DNA of 64,000 nucleotides from assembly GCA_901472405.1 (NCBI GenBank), contig LR590463.1:2108001-2172000 (forward strand), given 5' to 3'. The first letter of the stretch is position 1. Every line of letters begins with the position of its first letter. Origin of the DNA: Serratia rubidaea. GTDB taxonomy: Bacteria > Pseudomonadota > Gammaproteobacteria > Enterobacterales > Enterobacteriaceae. Positions 1 through 10,702 of this stretch are shown piece after piece. Position numbers and translations under genes: made by a program. Below the pieces are notes generated by a model. That model was not told the DNA's origin. It ran no database searches and worked only from the letters and a program-made list of their open reading frames with translations.

Positions 1-983
<983 letters not shown>

Positions 984-987
984 ACCT

Positions 988-1283
988 ATGGCGCTTACTA
1001 AAGCTGAAATGTCTGAACACCTGTTTGAAAAGCTGGGGCTTAGCAAACGGGATGCGAAAGATTTGGTAGAACTGTTTTTTGAAGAAGTCCGTCGGGCTCT
1101 GGAAAACGGTGAACAGGTCAAACTGTCCGGTTTCGGCAATTTCGACCTGCGCGACAAGAATCAACGTCCGGGGCGTAACCCAAAAACCGGCGAAGACATC
1201 CCAATTACGGCGCGCCGCGTGGTGACCTTCCGTCCGGGCAGAAGTTAAAAAGCCGGGTGGAAAACGCGAGCCCGAAAAACTGA
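988..1283 (+). CDS. ihfA: Integration host factor alpha subunit (one frameshift)
   Basis: IHF-alpha pairs with IHF-beta to bend DNA by about 160 degrees at specific sites and is needed for phage integration, transposition and sigma54 promoters. It begins [22 protein letters not shown] and holds the beta-ribbon arm with the HU/IHF signature ([21 protein letters not shown]). The frame stops early at 1248 (RPGRS) instead of the family's [13 protein letters not shown] ending. Restoring one C in GGGC near 1237 gives that C-terminus, which ends at TGA 1281-1283 for 98 residues, the family length. It sits 4 bases after pheT, so it is probably translated from the pheST transcript. Confidence 0.94.
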
Positions 1284-1299
1284 CACGGGTAGTAACACT

Positions 1300-1325
1300 A
1301 AAAAGGCCGCTGATGCGGCCTTTTT
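1300..1325 (+). terminator. Rho-independent terminator after ihfA
   Basis: A GGCCGC / GCGGCC stem with a TGAT loop is flanked by A5 on the left and T5 on the right. It lies 17 bases after the restored ihfA stop and closes the pheST-ihfA transcript. Confidence 0.9.
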
Positions 1326-1457
1326 CATGTCTTGCATAGCGGCTCTTTTAATTTAACAAGAAGGACGTGTCGGGCCGGTGCTGGTTAGGAGATAGGTGGA
1401 TTTTTCTTCAAGTTGTTTGTATTGTTAGGAGAAATTCAACAAGTTGCAGAGGAATAC

Positions 1458-1670
1458 ATGGATGTAAAATCAATAGCCAAAGGAATGGTTGCGGGGAAAG
1501 GGGCTTTGCATCTCATTGAGGCTATTGTTGGCGGAATATTCTCTATTGGCGTGTTTGTCTCATTTTTTTGGTTCGATGACTGGTGGCAACGGGCTTTAAG
1601 CGCAGTAATTTTTATGGTGCTGGTCATAGCCACTGTTGGCGTATGCAGTTATGCCAGAGGTGAGCGCTGA
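1458..1670 (+). CDS. Small two-TM membrane protein, unknown function
   Basis: Not recognised. I chose ATG 1458 because AGAGGA precedes it by 6 bases, giving 70 residues; an upstream in-frame start at 1413 has no good ribosome site. The protein starts MDVKSIAKGMVAGKGALH and then has two hydrophobic segments, roughly residues 19-37 (IVGGIFSIGVFVSFFWF) and 42-61 (ALSAVIFMVLVIATVGVCSY), separated by DDWWQR. It ends YARGER. This is a typical inner-membrane hairpin with short polar ends. It stands alone between two terminators. Confidence 0.6.
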   Translation: MDVKSIAKGMVAGKGALHLIEAIVGGIFSIGVFVSFFWFDDWWQRALSAVIFMVLVIATVGVCSYARGER

Positions 1671-1804
1671 GCCGTAAAATCCTTCCGTGGGATGTGCAGA
1701 TTGGTAGCAAATTAATATCTTAATCCACATGGGGCGATAATATGTATTTCCACGCGGAGCGTTAAAATAAGAGGGTAACGTTAATTAACCTTCATATATA
1801 GACC

Positions 1805-1824
1805 AAAAACGGGGCCGCAGCCCC
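1805..1824 (-). terminator. Rho-independent terminator of the small lipoprotein gene
   Basis: Read leftward, a GGGGC / GCCCC stem is followed by G and a T5 tract. It lies 5 bases after the stop of the lipoprotein gene at 1830-1970. Confidence 0.75.
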
Positions 1825-1829
1825 TGATA

Positions 1830-1970
1830 TTAGCGGTGGCGATAGTCCCCACGCGGGCCGCCGTGGCCTCCGTCGTGCGGTCCACCGCCGCCATGCGGGC
1901 CGAAGCAGCAGGCGCTCAGCAGGGTGGTGAGCAGGACGACGCCGGCCAGGGCGACAATACGTTTAGTCAT
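1830..1970 (-). CDS. Small Gly/His-rich lipoprotein
   Basis: A 46-residue ORF with a clear lipoprotein signal: MTKR, hydrophobic IVALAGVVLLTTL, lipobox LSAC with the lipidated Cys at residue 21. The mature part is only about 26 residues and is rich in Gly, His, Pro and Asp (CFGPHGGGGPHDGGHGG). The His-rich tail could bind metal, but nothing in the sequence proves this. A GGGAAA ribosome site precedes the ATG, and a terminator follows directly, so this is a monocistronic unit. Such tiny lipoproteins are common and usually of unknown role in Enterobacterales. Confidence 0.65.
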   Translation of the reverse strand: MTKRIVALAGVVLLTTLLSACCFGPHGGGGPHDGGHGGPRGDYRHR

Positions 1971-2202
1971 AATCAATTTCCCGGTTGCAAGGTTTAACGA
2001 ATTATAAATCGCGGCCGGCGGCGGCGTCCGTCAGTAAATCGTTAAGCGCTGTTAGCAGCCATATTTATGTTGACGCTGGCAGCGTAATGTCAGTATGGCG
2101 TAAGGATGCCGAAAACAATCTGCAAATAGGAGCCGTTGCGATAGTCGATAAATAACCGGCCTGCTATAACAGCGCCGACTAAAAATAACCCGAGACTATC
2201 CC

Positions 2203-2637
2203 ATGAATAAAATGCTGTTGCTGATGTGTTTACTGCTGCCGGTGGCGGCGCAGGCGGACGTGTCTATTGATATCAATGTGCCCGGCGTGTCGCTGCATCT
2301 GGGCGATCGGGATGATAGAGGCTACTACTGGGACGGCTATGACTGGCGTCCGCCGCAGTGGTGGCATGCGCATCAGGGGCGCGGCATTGGCGAGCGCAAC
2401 GAGCGCGGCGATTACTGGGACGGCGGCCGCTGGCGGTCTTCGGCGCCGCATGGGGAAGGACGCCGTGGCGACAATCCGTTCCACGGTGATGCGCATCATG
2501 CCGACGGCGAACGCGGCCGGCACGGTGCGCCAGAACGGCAGACGTCGCCACACGAGCGCCGCGATGGTCATGATGGCGGCCGCGGCGCGCAACACGACGC
2601 TCGGCCGTATCCGGCGCGAGGCGATGAACAGCGCTGA
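2203..2637 (+). CDS. DUF2502 (YpeC-like) periplasmic protein
   Basis: A 144-residue secreted protein. Signal peptide MNKMLLLMCLLLPVAAQA is followed by DVSIDINVPGVSLHLGDRD and the DUF2502 hallmark, repeated here as YYWDGYDWRPPQWW and DYWDGGRWR. The C-terminal half is low complexity and very rich in His, Arg, Gly and Asp, longer than in E. coli YpeC. Function is unknown in the family. A second long reading frame on the same strand (2267-2677) is only a shadow of the biased His/Arg/Gly codons. Start ATG 2203 is followed at once by the signal peptide. Confidence 0.7.
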   Translation: MNKMLLLMCLLLPVAAQADVSIDINVPGVSLHLGDRDDRGYYWDGYDWRPPQWWHAHQGRGIGERNERGDYWDGGRWRSSAPHGEGRRGDNPFHGDAHHADGERGRHGAPERQTSPHERRDGHDGGRGAQHDARPYPARGDEQR

Positions 2638-2818
2638 TTGCTTTTCACTCCGGCGGGTAGGCGCGCCCGTCCGTTGAGCGGCAGGGACGCGCCTGCCGCC
2701 GCCTTTTCCCCGCCGCCGGGCGACAAAGGCTTTCCCTGACGACGTTAACCCCCTAATATTTAACTACAGATGTTAACGTTCGGCCGACGCCTTCGGCCCA
2801 CAGGGAATTGCCGCGTTT

Positions 2819-3819
2819 ATGCCGACCAGCCAGACCTTCACGCTTTTACTTAACCACCAACGCCGGCGCGACCGGCGCTACCTGACACTGTTGGCCCTGG
2901 GCATGGCGGTGGCGCTGGTGTTCAGCCTGAGCGCCGGCGATCTCTGGCTGTGGCCGAATCAGTGGTTTGGCGATGCCGCCAAGCTATTTGTCTGGCAGCT
3001 GCGCCTGCCGCGCGCGCTGGCGGTGATGCTGGTGGGCGCCAGCCTGGCGGTGGCCGGTGCGGTGATGCAGGCGCTGTTTGAAAACCCGCTGGCGGAGCCG
3101 GGGCTGCTGGGAGTGGCCAACGGCGCCGGCGTAGCCCTGGTGCTGACGGTCTTACTGAGCCACGGCCTGCTGCCGGTGGCGTGGATGAGCCTCAGCGCGA
3201 TTGTCGGCGCGCTGGCGATGACCTTTTTTACTGCTCGGCTTTGCCCGTCGGCGGCGTCTGACCAATGCGCGTTTGCTGCTGGTGGGGGTGGCGCTGGGCA
3301 TCGTCTGCAGCGCCGTGATGACCTGGGCGGTCTACTTCAGCTCCAGTCTGGATCTGCGCCAGCTGATGTACTGGATGATGGGCGGCTTTGGCGGCGTCGA
3401 CTGGCGGCAGAAGTGGCTGATTCTGCGCTGCTGCCGGCGGTGCTGTGGCTGTGCCGGCAGGGCAAGGCGCTTAACCTGATGACGCTGGGGGAAACCCAGG
3501 CGCGTCAGCTGGGTCTGCCGCTGCATCTGTGGCGCAACCTGCTGGTGCTGGCCGTTGGCTGGCTGGTGGGCGTCAGCGTCGCGCTGGCGGGGTCATCGGC
3601 TTTGTTGGCTTGGTGATCCCGCATATGCTGCGGCTGAGCGGCCTGACCGATCAGCGCTATCTGCTGCCGGGCTGCGCGCTGGCCGGCGCCGGCGTGCTGC
3701 TGGCCGCCGATGTGCTGGCGCGTATTACGCTGCTGTCGGCGGAGCTGCCGATCGGCGTGGTGACCGCCACCCTCGGCGCGCCGCTGTTTATCTGGCTACT
3801 GACCCGGGTGAGGGCGTAA
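2819..3819 (+). CDS. btuC: Vitamin B12 ABC transporter permease BtuC (three frameshifts)
   Basis: Inner-membrane permease of the BtuC2D2-F importer for cobalamin, FecCD family. Joined across frames, the text follows E. coli BtuC closely: [18 protein letters not shown], the signature [18 protein letters not shown], then [42 protein letters not shown] and [10 protein letters not shown] at the end. Frame breaks lie in the T-run near 3226, near 3434 (one G missing) and in the G-run near 3592 (one G missing). All are homopolymer-type and the protein is otherwise full length, about 334 residues, so I read it as intact in the organism. Order is btuC-btuE-btuD as in E. coli. Confidence 0.9.
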
Positions 3820-3888
3820 GCTGGGGCTGACATCCGGCCCCGACGCCGGGCTTTTACCCATAACGACTCGCAAACTGACAGGATAACG

Positions 3889-4443
3889 ATGATGACGCAG
3901 GCTATTTATGACATTCCGCTGACTACGATCGACAATCGCCAGACCACGCTGCAGGCGTATCAGGGCGATGTGCTGCTGGTGGTCAATGTGGCTTCTGAGT
4001 GCGGGCTGACCAAACAGTACGCCGGGCTGGAAACGCTGTACGAAACCTATCGCCAGCAGGGGCTGACGGTGCTGGGCTTCCCGTGCAATCAGTTCCTGGC
4101 GCAGGAGCCGGGCAGCAATGAACAGATCCAGGCGTTTTGCCAGACCACCTTCGGCGTGCAGTTCCCGCTGTTTAGCAAGATTGAGGTGAACGGCGCTAAC
4201 CGTCATCCGCTGTACCAGGCGCTGATTGCCGCGCAGCCCGTTGCGCTGGCGCCGCAGGGCAGCGAGTTTATGGCGCGACGCATCAGTAAGGATCAGGGGC
4301 CGAAACAGCCCGGCGATATCCTGTGGAACTTTGAAAAGTTCCTGATTAGCCGCGACGGCCAGGTGATCCAGCGCTTTGCGCCGGATATGACGCCGGAAGA
4401 TCCGCAGCTGACGGCGGCGGTTGAGCAGGCGTTGGGCCGTTAA
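3889..4443 (+). CDS. btuE: Thioredoxin/glutathione peroxidase BtuE
   Basis: Glutathione-peroxidase family enzyme that reduces hydrogen and lipid peroxides, using thioredoxin as the preferred donor in E. coli. It is not needed for B12 import despite its name and place. Seen: thioredoxin fold with the peroxidatic Cys in VNVASECGLTKQY, the FPCNQF block with catalytic Gln, and WNFEKFL with catalytic Trp. The length, 184 residues, equals E. coli BtuE. AGGA lies upstream of tandem ATGs at 3889 and 3892; either could start. btuD begins 9 bases after its stop. Confidence 0.93.
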   Translation: MMTQAIYDIPLTTIDNRQTTLQAYQGDVLLVVNVASECGLTKQYAGLETLYETYRQQGLTVLGFPCNQFLAQEPGSNEQIQAFCQTTFGVQFPLFSKIEVNGANRHPLYQALIAAQPVALAPQGSEFMARRISKDQGPKQPGDILWNFEKFLISRDGQVIQRFAPDMTPEDPQLTAAVEQALGR

Positions 4444-4451
4444 GGAAGCGG

Positions 4452-5212
4452 ATGACGATGCTGCAGCTCAGCCAGGTTGGGGTCGCGGGGCGTCTGGCCC
4501 GTTTAACGCGCAGGTCGAGGCGGGGTGGCAGGTGCATCTGATCGGCCCGAACGGCGCCGGCAAGAGCAGCCTGCTGGCGCGCCTGGCGGGGCTGCTGCCG
4601 GGAGAAGGCGCGATCGCGCTGGACGGCCGGCCGCTGGACGACTATCAGGCCGCTGAGCTGGCGCGGCGGCGCGCCTATCTGAGCCAGCAACAGCCGCCGG
4701 CGGCGCTGATGCCGGTATTTCAGTACCTGGCGTTGCACCAGCCGGCGGGCGCTGCGCCGCAGGCGGTGGAAAACGCGATTTTTTACCTGTGCCAGCAGCT
4801 GAAACTGAGCGATAAGCTGTCGCGCATGCTGCAGCAGCTTTCCGGCGGCGAGTGGCAGCGGGTGCGGCTGGCGGCGGCGCTGCTGCAGGTATGGCCCAGC
4901 ATTAACCCGCACGGCCGGCTGCTGCTGCTGGACGAACCGACCAGTGCGCTCGACGTGGCGCAGAAAGTGGCGTTGGATCGCCTGCTGCATGAGTTCTGCC
5001 GCAGCGGGCGCAGCGCGCTGGTGTGCGCGCACGATCTCAACCATACGCTGCAGCAGGCGGATCGCGTCTGGCTGCTGCAGGCCGGGCAGGTGCTGCGGCA
5101 GGGCGCCACGCGTGAGGTGATGGAGCCGGCGCTGCTGTCGCAGATTTATGACGTGGAGTTTCATATGCAGGCGGTGGGCGATCGGCGCTGGATTATGACG
5201 ACCACCGCCTGA
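4452..5212 (+). CDS. btuD: Vitamin B12 ABC transporter ATPase BtuD (one frameshift)
   Basis: Cytoplasmic ATPase that powers BtuC. From ATG 4452 the frame reads MTMLQLSQVGVAGRLA and loses register in the CCC run near 4497 (one C missing), after which PFNAQVEAGW continues. Walker A is GPNGAGKSS, the signature motif LSGGEWQRV, Walker [13 protein letters not shown], and the H-loop CAHDLNH. The joined length of about 253 residues fits the family. The insertion of YLSQQQPPAALMPVFQYL matches the Q-loop region of BtuD. Confidence 0.9.
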
Positions 5213-5558
5213 GCGTATTATTCCGGTCGGTCATACCGCAGGCTGCAACTGCGCTCAGTCAGCCGAACCATCGATCGGAGTAAGCGCATCGCGATTCCTT
5301 CTCTTGCCGTCTCTTCTGTATAAACGAAATATCAACAGACTGGATAAAATAGCCGGCTAATTACCGGCGCCGCGCCGGTTTATATTTGACTTAAATACGC
5401 CCATTTCCTTGAAAAACACGCCTCGCGTGCTAGGCTAAATAAGTTCACTTATTTTAAGGGATAATTGTTAATAATTATAACTTATTGTTTTTGGGTGAAT
5501 TTACACTTTCCCCTTCGGCGAGTCCGCCGTCAAAACTTCCGCAGAAAATGAATTTCAT

Positions 5559-5575
5559 CTTAAGGTTCAGTTAAG
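5559..5575 (+). promoter_or_regulatory. Probable PmrA box
   Basis: CTTAAG-GTTCA-GTTAAG: two direct hexamers spaced by 5 bases, 121 bp before arnB. The known PmrA site is YTTAAK-N5-YTTAAK; the first half is perfect and the second has one mismatch. PmrA-P activates arn operons in Salmonella and relatives in response to Fe3+, Al3+ and acid. Confidence 0.65.
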
Positions 5576-5624
5576 CTTGTCGCCGTACATTGACCATGGA
5601 ACAACCGGAAACGACTTTCTCCGG

Positions 5625-5641
5625 CGTTTACTATCCGTTAA
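5625..5641 (+). promoter_or_regulatory. Possible PhoP box
   Basis: CGTTTA-CTATC-CGTTAA resembles the PhoP direct repeat (T/G)GTTTA-N5-(T/G)GTTTA, with one mismatch in the first half and two in the second. It is 54 bp before arnB. Direct PhoP control of arn is known in Yersinia. The match is weak and could be chance in AT-rich DNA. Confidence 0.3.
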
Positions 5642-5695
5642 ATAAAAACGCCTTACATTGTAATTGAAATCACGTTGCAATCTTTGAGGTTTACT

Positions 5696-6850
5696 ATGGA
5701 TCAATTCTTGCCTTTCTCTCGCCCGGCAATTGGCGATGAAGAAATTGCGGCGGTAGGCAAGGTGCTGACGTCCGGCTGGATCACCACCGGGCCGCAAAAT
5801 CAGCAGCTGGAAGCGGATTTTTGCCGCACCTTTGGCTGCCGGCATGCGGTAGCGGTCAGTTCCGCCACGGCGGGCATGCATATTACGCTGATGGCGCTCG
5901 GCATCGGCCCGGGCGATGAGGTGATTACCCCGTCGCAAACCTGGGTATCGACCCTCAATATGATCGAATTACTGGGCGCAACGCCGGTGATGATTGACGT
6001 TGATCGCGAGACGCTGATGGTCAGCGCCGCCGCGGTGGAGGCTGCGATAACCCCCCGGACCAAAGCCATTGTGCCGGTGCATTACGCCGGCGCGCCGCTG
6101 CCGCTGGATGCACTGCGCGAGGTGGCGCAGCGACACCAGCTGCCGCTGATTGAGGACGCCGCACACGCGGTGGGCGCCCGCTATCAGGGCGAGTGGGTCG
6201 GCGCGCGCGGCACGGCAATTTTCTCCTTCCATGCGATAAAAAACCTGACCTGTGCCGAAGGCGGCCTGATCGCCACCGACGACGCGGAACTGGCCGAGCG
6301 CGTGCGGCGTCTGAAGTTTCACGGTCTGGGGGTGGATGCGTTCGATCGCCAGACCCAGGGCCGCACGCCGCAGGCGGAAGTGGTGGAGCCCGGCTACAAA
6401 TACAACCTGTCCGACATTCATGCGGCGATCGCCGTGGTGCAGCTGGCGCGGTTGCCGCAGCTGAACGCGCGCCGCAAGGCGCTGGCCGAGCGCTACCTGC
6501 AGGCGTTGCAGGGTACGCCGTTCCTGCCGCTGGGGCTGCCGGACTATCCGCACGACCACGCCTGGCACCTGTTTATGGTGCGGGTGGACGCCGAACGCTG
6601 CGGTTTCGACCGCGATACGCTGATGGCGCGCCTGAAGGCGCTGGGCATCGGCACCGGGCTGCATTTTCGCGCCGCGCACACGCAAAAATTCTACCGTGAG
6701 CGCTATCCGCAGCTGCGCCTGCCGCATACCGAATGGAACTCGGCGCGGCTGTGTACGCTACCGCTGTTCCCGGATATGAGCGAGGCGGACGTCGACCGCG
6801 TGGTCAGCGCGCTGTTCAGCTTACTGGAGGCGTCCCGTGTCGCAGGTTGA
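5696..6850 (+). CDS. arnB: UDP-4-amino-4-deoxy-L-arabinose aminotransferase ArnB
   Basis: PLP enzyme that transfers an amino group from glutamate to UDP-4-keto-arabinose, giving UDP-L-Ara4N in the cytoplasm. DegT/DnrJ/EryC1 family. Seen: [18 protein letters not shown] start, [15 protein letters not shown] cofactor loop, [10 protein letters not shown] with the conserved Asp, and [15 protein letters not shown] with the Schiff-base Lys. ATG 5696 is 5 bases after TGAGGT and gives 384 residues, the family length; an upstream in-frame start at 5675 has no ribosome site. First gene of the arnBCADTEF operon; its last 14 bases overlap arnC. Confidence 0.96.
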   Translation: MDQFLPFSRPAIGDEEIAAVGKVLTSGWITTGPQNQQLEADFCRTFGCRHAVAVSSATAGMHITLMALGIGPGDEVITPSQTWVSTLNMIELLGATPVMIDVDRETLMVSAAAVEAAITPRTKAIVPVHYAGAPLPLDALREVAQRHQLPLIEDAAHAVGARYQGEWVGARGTAIFSFHAIKNLTCAEGGLIATDDAELAERVRRLKFHGLGVDAFDRQTQGRTPQAEVVEPGYKYNLSDIHAAIAVVQLARLPQLNARRKALAERYLQALQGTPFLPLGLPDYPHDHAWHLFMVRVDAERCGFDRDTLMARLKALGIGTGLHFRAAHTQKFYRERYPQLRLPHTEWNSARLCTLPLFPDMSEADVDRVVSALFSLLEASRVAG

Positions 6851-7820
6851 ACCGATCAACAAAGTCTCAGTCGTCATCCCGGTTTATAACGAACAGGAGA
6901 GCCTGCCGGCGCTGCTGGAACGCACCACGGCGGCCTGTCATCAGCTGACGCAGGCGTATGAAATCATTCTGGTGGACGACGGCAGCAGCGACGCCTCCGC
7001 CGATATGCTGACCGCGGCGGCCGAGCGGCCGGACAGCCATGTCATCGCGGTGCTGCTGAACCGCAACTACGGCCAGCATTCGGCGATTATGGCCGGTTTT
7101 AATCAGGTGAGCGGCGATCTGGTGATTACGCTGGACGCCGATCTGCAAAACCCGCCGGAAGAGATCCCGCGGCTGGTCAGCGTGGCGGAGCAGGGGTACG
7201 ACGTGGTGGGCACCGTACGCGCCAACCGGCAGGACTCCTGGTTCCGTAAAAGCGCCTCCAAAGTGATCAATCTGATGATCCAGCGCGCCACCGGCAAATC
7301 GATGGGCGATTACGGCTGCATGCTGCGCGCCTATCGGCGTCATATCGTCGAGGCGATGCTGCACTGCCACGAACGCAGCACCTTTATTCCGATTCTGGCG
7401 AACACCTTCGCCCGCCGCACGACGGAAATAGACGTGCGGCACGCCGAGCGCGAGTTCGGCGACTCCAAATACAGCCTGATGAAGCTGATTAACCTGATGT
7501 ACGACCTGCTCACCTGTCTGACCACCACGCCGCTGCGTCTGCTCAGCGTGGTCGGCAGCGTGGTGGCGCTGTGCGGGTTTGTCCTGGCGCTGCTGCTGTT
7601 CACGCTGCGTCTGGTGCTGGGGCCGGAGTGGGCGGAGGGCGGGGTCTTCACGCTGTTTGCCGTGCTGTTCACCTTTATCGGCGCGCAGTTTGTCGGCATG
7701 GGGCTGCTCGGTGAGTACATCGGGCGCATCTACACCGACGTGCGTGCGCGCCCGCGTTATTTTGTTCAGAAAGTGGTCGGCAAACGGTCAGACCCAAAGA
7801 CTCAGGAAGAAGAACGATGA
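6837..7820 (+). CDS. arnC: Undecaprenyl-phosphate Ara4FN transferase ArnC
   Basis: GT2 family glycosyltransferase that moves formylated Ara4N from UDP to undecaprenyl phosphate on the inner face of the inner membrane. GTG start at 6837, inside the end of arnB, with GGAGG 6 bases upstream. Seen: N-terminal [16 protein letters not shown], nucleotide-binding [20 protein letters not shown], and two C-terminal membrane segments around residues 235-257 and 268-291, followed by [19 protein letters not shown]. 327 residues, typical. The stop overlaps the arnA start by 4 bases, so translation is coupled. Confidence 0.96.
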   Translation: MSQVEPINKVSVVIPVYNEQESLPALLERTTAACHQLTQAYEIILVDDGSSDASADMLTAAAERPDSHVIAVLLNRNYGQHSAIMAGFNQVSGDLVITLDADLQNPPEEIPRLVSVAEQGYDVVGTVRANRQDSWFRKSASKVINLMIQRATGKSMGDYGCMLRAYRRHIVEAMLHCHERSTFIPILANTFARRTTEIDVRHAEREFGDSKYSLMKLINLMYDLLTCLTTTPLRLLSVVGSVVALCGFVLALLLFTLRLVLGPEWAEGGVFTLFAVLFTFIGAQFVGMGLLGEYIGRIYTDVRARPRYFVQKVVGKRSDPKTQEEER

Positions 7821-9800
7821 AAGCGATTGTATTTGCTTACCATGATATTGGCTGCGCCGGTCTGCAGGCGCTGACTGACGCAGGCTACGATATTCAGGCA
7901 GTGTTTACCCATACCGACGCGCCTGGCGAAAACCACTTTTTCTCTTCGGTTGCGCGCCTGGGGGCCGAGCTGGGGCTGCCGGTCTATGCGCCGGAGGACG
8001 TCAACCACCCGCTGTGGGTCGAGCGTATCCGCGAACTGCAGCCGGAGATTATTTTCTCGTTCTACTACCGTAACCTGCTGAGCGACGAGGTGCTGTCGCT
8101 GGCGCCGCTGGGCGGCTTCAACCTGCACGGTTCGCTGCTGCCGCGCTACCGCGGCCGCGCGCCGGTGAACTGGGTGCTGGTCAACGGCGAAAGCGAAACC
8201 GGCGTTACGCTGCATAAAATGGTCAAACGGCCGGACGCCGGCGATATCGTCGGCCAGCAGCGGGTGGCGATCGCCGAGGAGGACAGCGCGCTGACGCTGC
8301 ACAAAAAAGTGCTGGCGGCGGCCGCGCACCTGTTGGAAGAGCAGCTGCCGAAGCTGAGAAACGGCAGCGCAACCTTCAGCCCGCAGGATGAATCCCAGGC
8401 CAGCTATTTCGGCCGCCGCAGCGCCGCCGACGGTGAAATCCAGTGGCACCACAGCGCCGGCGCTATCCATAACCTGGGTGCGGGCGGTGACCGAGCCGTA
8501 TCCCGGCGCGTTCAGCTATCTGGGGCAGCGCAAACTGATCGTCTGGCGCTCGCGTCCGCTGGCGATTGAGCATGACAAACAGCCCGGCACGGTGCTCAGC
8601 ATCGCGCCGCTGGTGGTGGCCTGCGGCGAAGGCGCGCTGGAGATTATCGCCGGGCAGAATGAGGCCGGTCTGTACGTGCAGGGCAGCCGGCTGGCGCAGG
8701 AGATGGGCATCGTGACCGATGTGCGCCTGCTGGCCAAACCGCAGTCGGCGCTGAAGCGCCGCACCCGCGTGCTGATCCTGGGGGTGAACGGTTTTATCGG
8801 CAACCACCTGACCGAGCGTCTGCTGCGGGAAGACCGCTATGAGATCTACGGGCTGGATATCGGCTCCGACGCCATCAGCCGTTTTCTGGACAATCCGCGC
8901 TTCCACTTTGTCGAGGGCGATATCAGCATTCACTCCGAGTGGATCGAATATCACATCAAGAAATGCGACGTGGTGCTGCCGCTGGTGGCGATCGCCACGC
9001 CGATCGAATATACCCGCAATCCGCTGCGGGTGTTCGAACTGGATTTTGAAGAGAACCTGAAGATCGTGCGCGACTGCGTGAAGTACAACAAACGCATCAT
9101 TTTCCCGTCCACGTCGGAAGTGTACGGTATGTGCGACGATAAGGAGTTCGACGAAGATCGCTCCCGCCTGATCGTCGGGCCGATCAACAAACAGCGCTGG
9201 ATCTATTCGGTATCCAAGCAGCTGCTCGACCGGGTGATCTGGGCCTACGGCGCTAAAGAGGGGCTGAAGTTCACGCTGTTCCGGCCGTTCAACTGGATGG
9301 GGCCGCGGCTGGACAACCTGGACGCCGCGCGTATCGGTTCCTCGCGCGCCATCACCCAGCTGATCCTCAATCTGGTGGAAGGCTCGCCGATCAAACTGAT
9401 GGACGGCGGGGCGCAGAAGCGCTGCTTCACCGATATTAACGACGGGGTCGAGGCGCTGTACCGCATTATTGAAAACCGCGACGGTCTGTGCGACGGCCAG
9501 ATCGTCAATATCGGCAATCCCACCAACGAGGCGAGCATTCGCGAACTGGCGGAGATGCTGCTGGCCAGCTTTAACGACCACCCGCTGCGCGACCGTTTCC
9601 CGCCGTTCGCCGGCTTTAAAAACGTGGAAAGCAGCAGCTATTACGGTCAGGGCTATCAGGATGTGGAACACCGCAAGCCAAGCATCCGCAACGCCCGTCG
9701 CCTGTTGGACTGGCAGCCGACCATCGCCATGCAGCAGACCGTCGCCGAAACGCTGGACTACTTCCTGCGCACCACCGTGCAGGAGAGCGAGGAGGCATGA
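7817..9800 (+). CDS. arnA: Bifunctional UDP-glucuronate decarboxylase / Ara4N formyltransferase ArnA (one frameshift)
   Basis: Two-domain enzyme. The N-terminal half formylates UDP-L-Ara4N ([16 protein letters not shown] and RPDAGDIVG carry the His and Asp of the active site). The C-terminal Rossmann half oxidatively decarboxylates UDP-glucuronate ([13 protein letters not shown] site, [19 protein letters not shown] with the catalytic Tyr-Lys). One extra G in GGG at 8476-8478 breaks the frame in the linker; dropping it gives IHNLVRAV and a 660-residue protein, exactly the E. coli length. It overlaps arnC and arnD by 4 bases each. The loss of frame is almost surely artefactual. Confidence 0.95.
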
Positions 9801-10702
9801 GGAAAGTCGGCCTGCGGGTGGATGTTGACACCTTCAGCGGCACCCGGGACGGGGTGCCGCGTCTACTGGCGCTGTTTGAGCAGTACGGTATCCGCGCCAG
9901 CTTCTTCTTCAGCGTCGGGCCGGACAATATGGGGCGCCATTTATGGCGCCTGCTGCGGCCGCAGTTTCTGTGGAAGATGCTGCGCTCCAACGCCGCCTCG
10001 CTTTACGGCTGGGATATTTTGCTGGCGGGCACCGCCTGGCCCGGCCGCCATATTGCGCGCACGCTGGCGCCGCTGATGCAGCAGACCGCCGCCGCCGGCC
10101 ATGAGGTCGGGCTGCACGCCTGGGATCACCAGGGCTGGCAGGCCAACGCCGGGCGCTGGTCCGAAGCGCAGCTGGCGCGGCAGGTGCAGTTGGGCCGTTG
10201 ATGCGCTGAGCGCCGCCATCGGCCAGCCGGTGCGCTGTTCGGCGGTCGCCGGCTGGCGCGCCGACCGGCGCGTGCTGACGGTGAAAGAGCGCTTCGGCTT
10301 TGACTACAACAGCGACTGCCGCGGCACGCGGCCGTTCCGTCCGCGTCTTGACGACGGCTCATTGGGGACGGTGCAAATCCCGGTGACGCTGCCGACCTTT
10401 GATGAGGCGATCGGCCGCGAAGTCAGTATGGGCGGCTTTAATGATTACATTCTGCAGGCGATAGAACGGGACGCCGGCGTGCCGGTGTACACCATCCACA
10501 CCGAGGTGGAGGGCATGTCGCAGGCGGCGATGTTTGAGCAGCTACTGCAGCGGGCGCAGCGGCAGGGCATAGAATTCTGCCGCTGAGCGCGCTGTTGCCG
10601 GCGGACGTGACGTCGCTGCCGGTCGGTGACATTGAGCGCGCGCCGTTTCCCGGCCGTGAAGGCTGGCTGGGCCGTCAAACTGAAGTGAAGGACGTTGCAT
10701 GA
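9797..10702 (+). CDS. arnD: 4-deoxy-4-formamido-arabinose-phosphoundecaprenol deformylase ArnD (two frameshifts)
   Basis: Polysaccharide-deacetylase (NodB) family enzyme that removes the formyl group from undecaprenyl-P-Ara4FN. Seen: [19 protein letters not shown] with the metal-binding Asp pair, [15 protein letters not shown], and [11 protein letters not shown] carrying the metal His residues. One extra C near 10197 and one missing C near 10581 break the frame; they cancel out, giving 301 residues ending in the expected GREGWLGRQ region. The stop TGA shares bases with the arnT ATG. Confidence 0.93.

Larger units (their letters stand above)
5213..5695 (+). promoter_or_regulatory. Intergenic control region of the arn operon
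   Basis: 483 bases without a gene between btuD and arnB. The right half is AT-rich and holds a PmrA-box match (5559-5575) and a weaker PhoP-box-like repeat (5625-5641). The arnB ribosome site is TGAGGT at 5685-5690. I see no convincing ORF here. Confidence 0.6.

Noticed and set aside
988..1248. A naturally truncated 86-residue IHF-alpha
   Set aside because: The missing C-terminus is present in the next frame right up to a proper stop, and one C restores it.
2267..2677. Long second ORF over the DUF2502 gene
   Set aside because: It has no signal, motif or ribosome site and results from the biased His/Arg/Gly codons of the real gene.
2819..3819. btuC as a true pseudogene
   Set aside because: All three breaks are one- or two-base homopolymer changes, the protein is otherwise full length, and the same kind of indel hits essential genes nearby.
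8463..9671. 402-residue antisense ORF over arnA, and similar long antisense ORFs over selO, arnT and katG
   Set aside because: They are mirror frames of GC-rich genes with no family similarity; GC-rich codon bias keeps them open.
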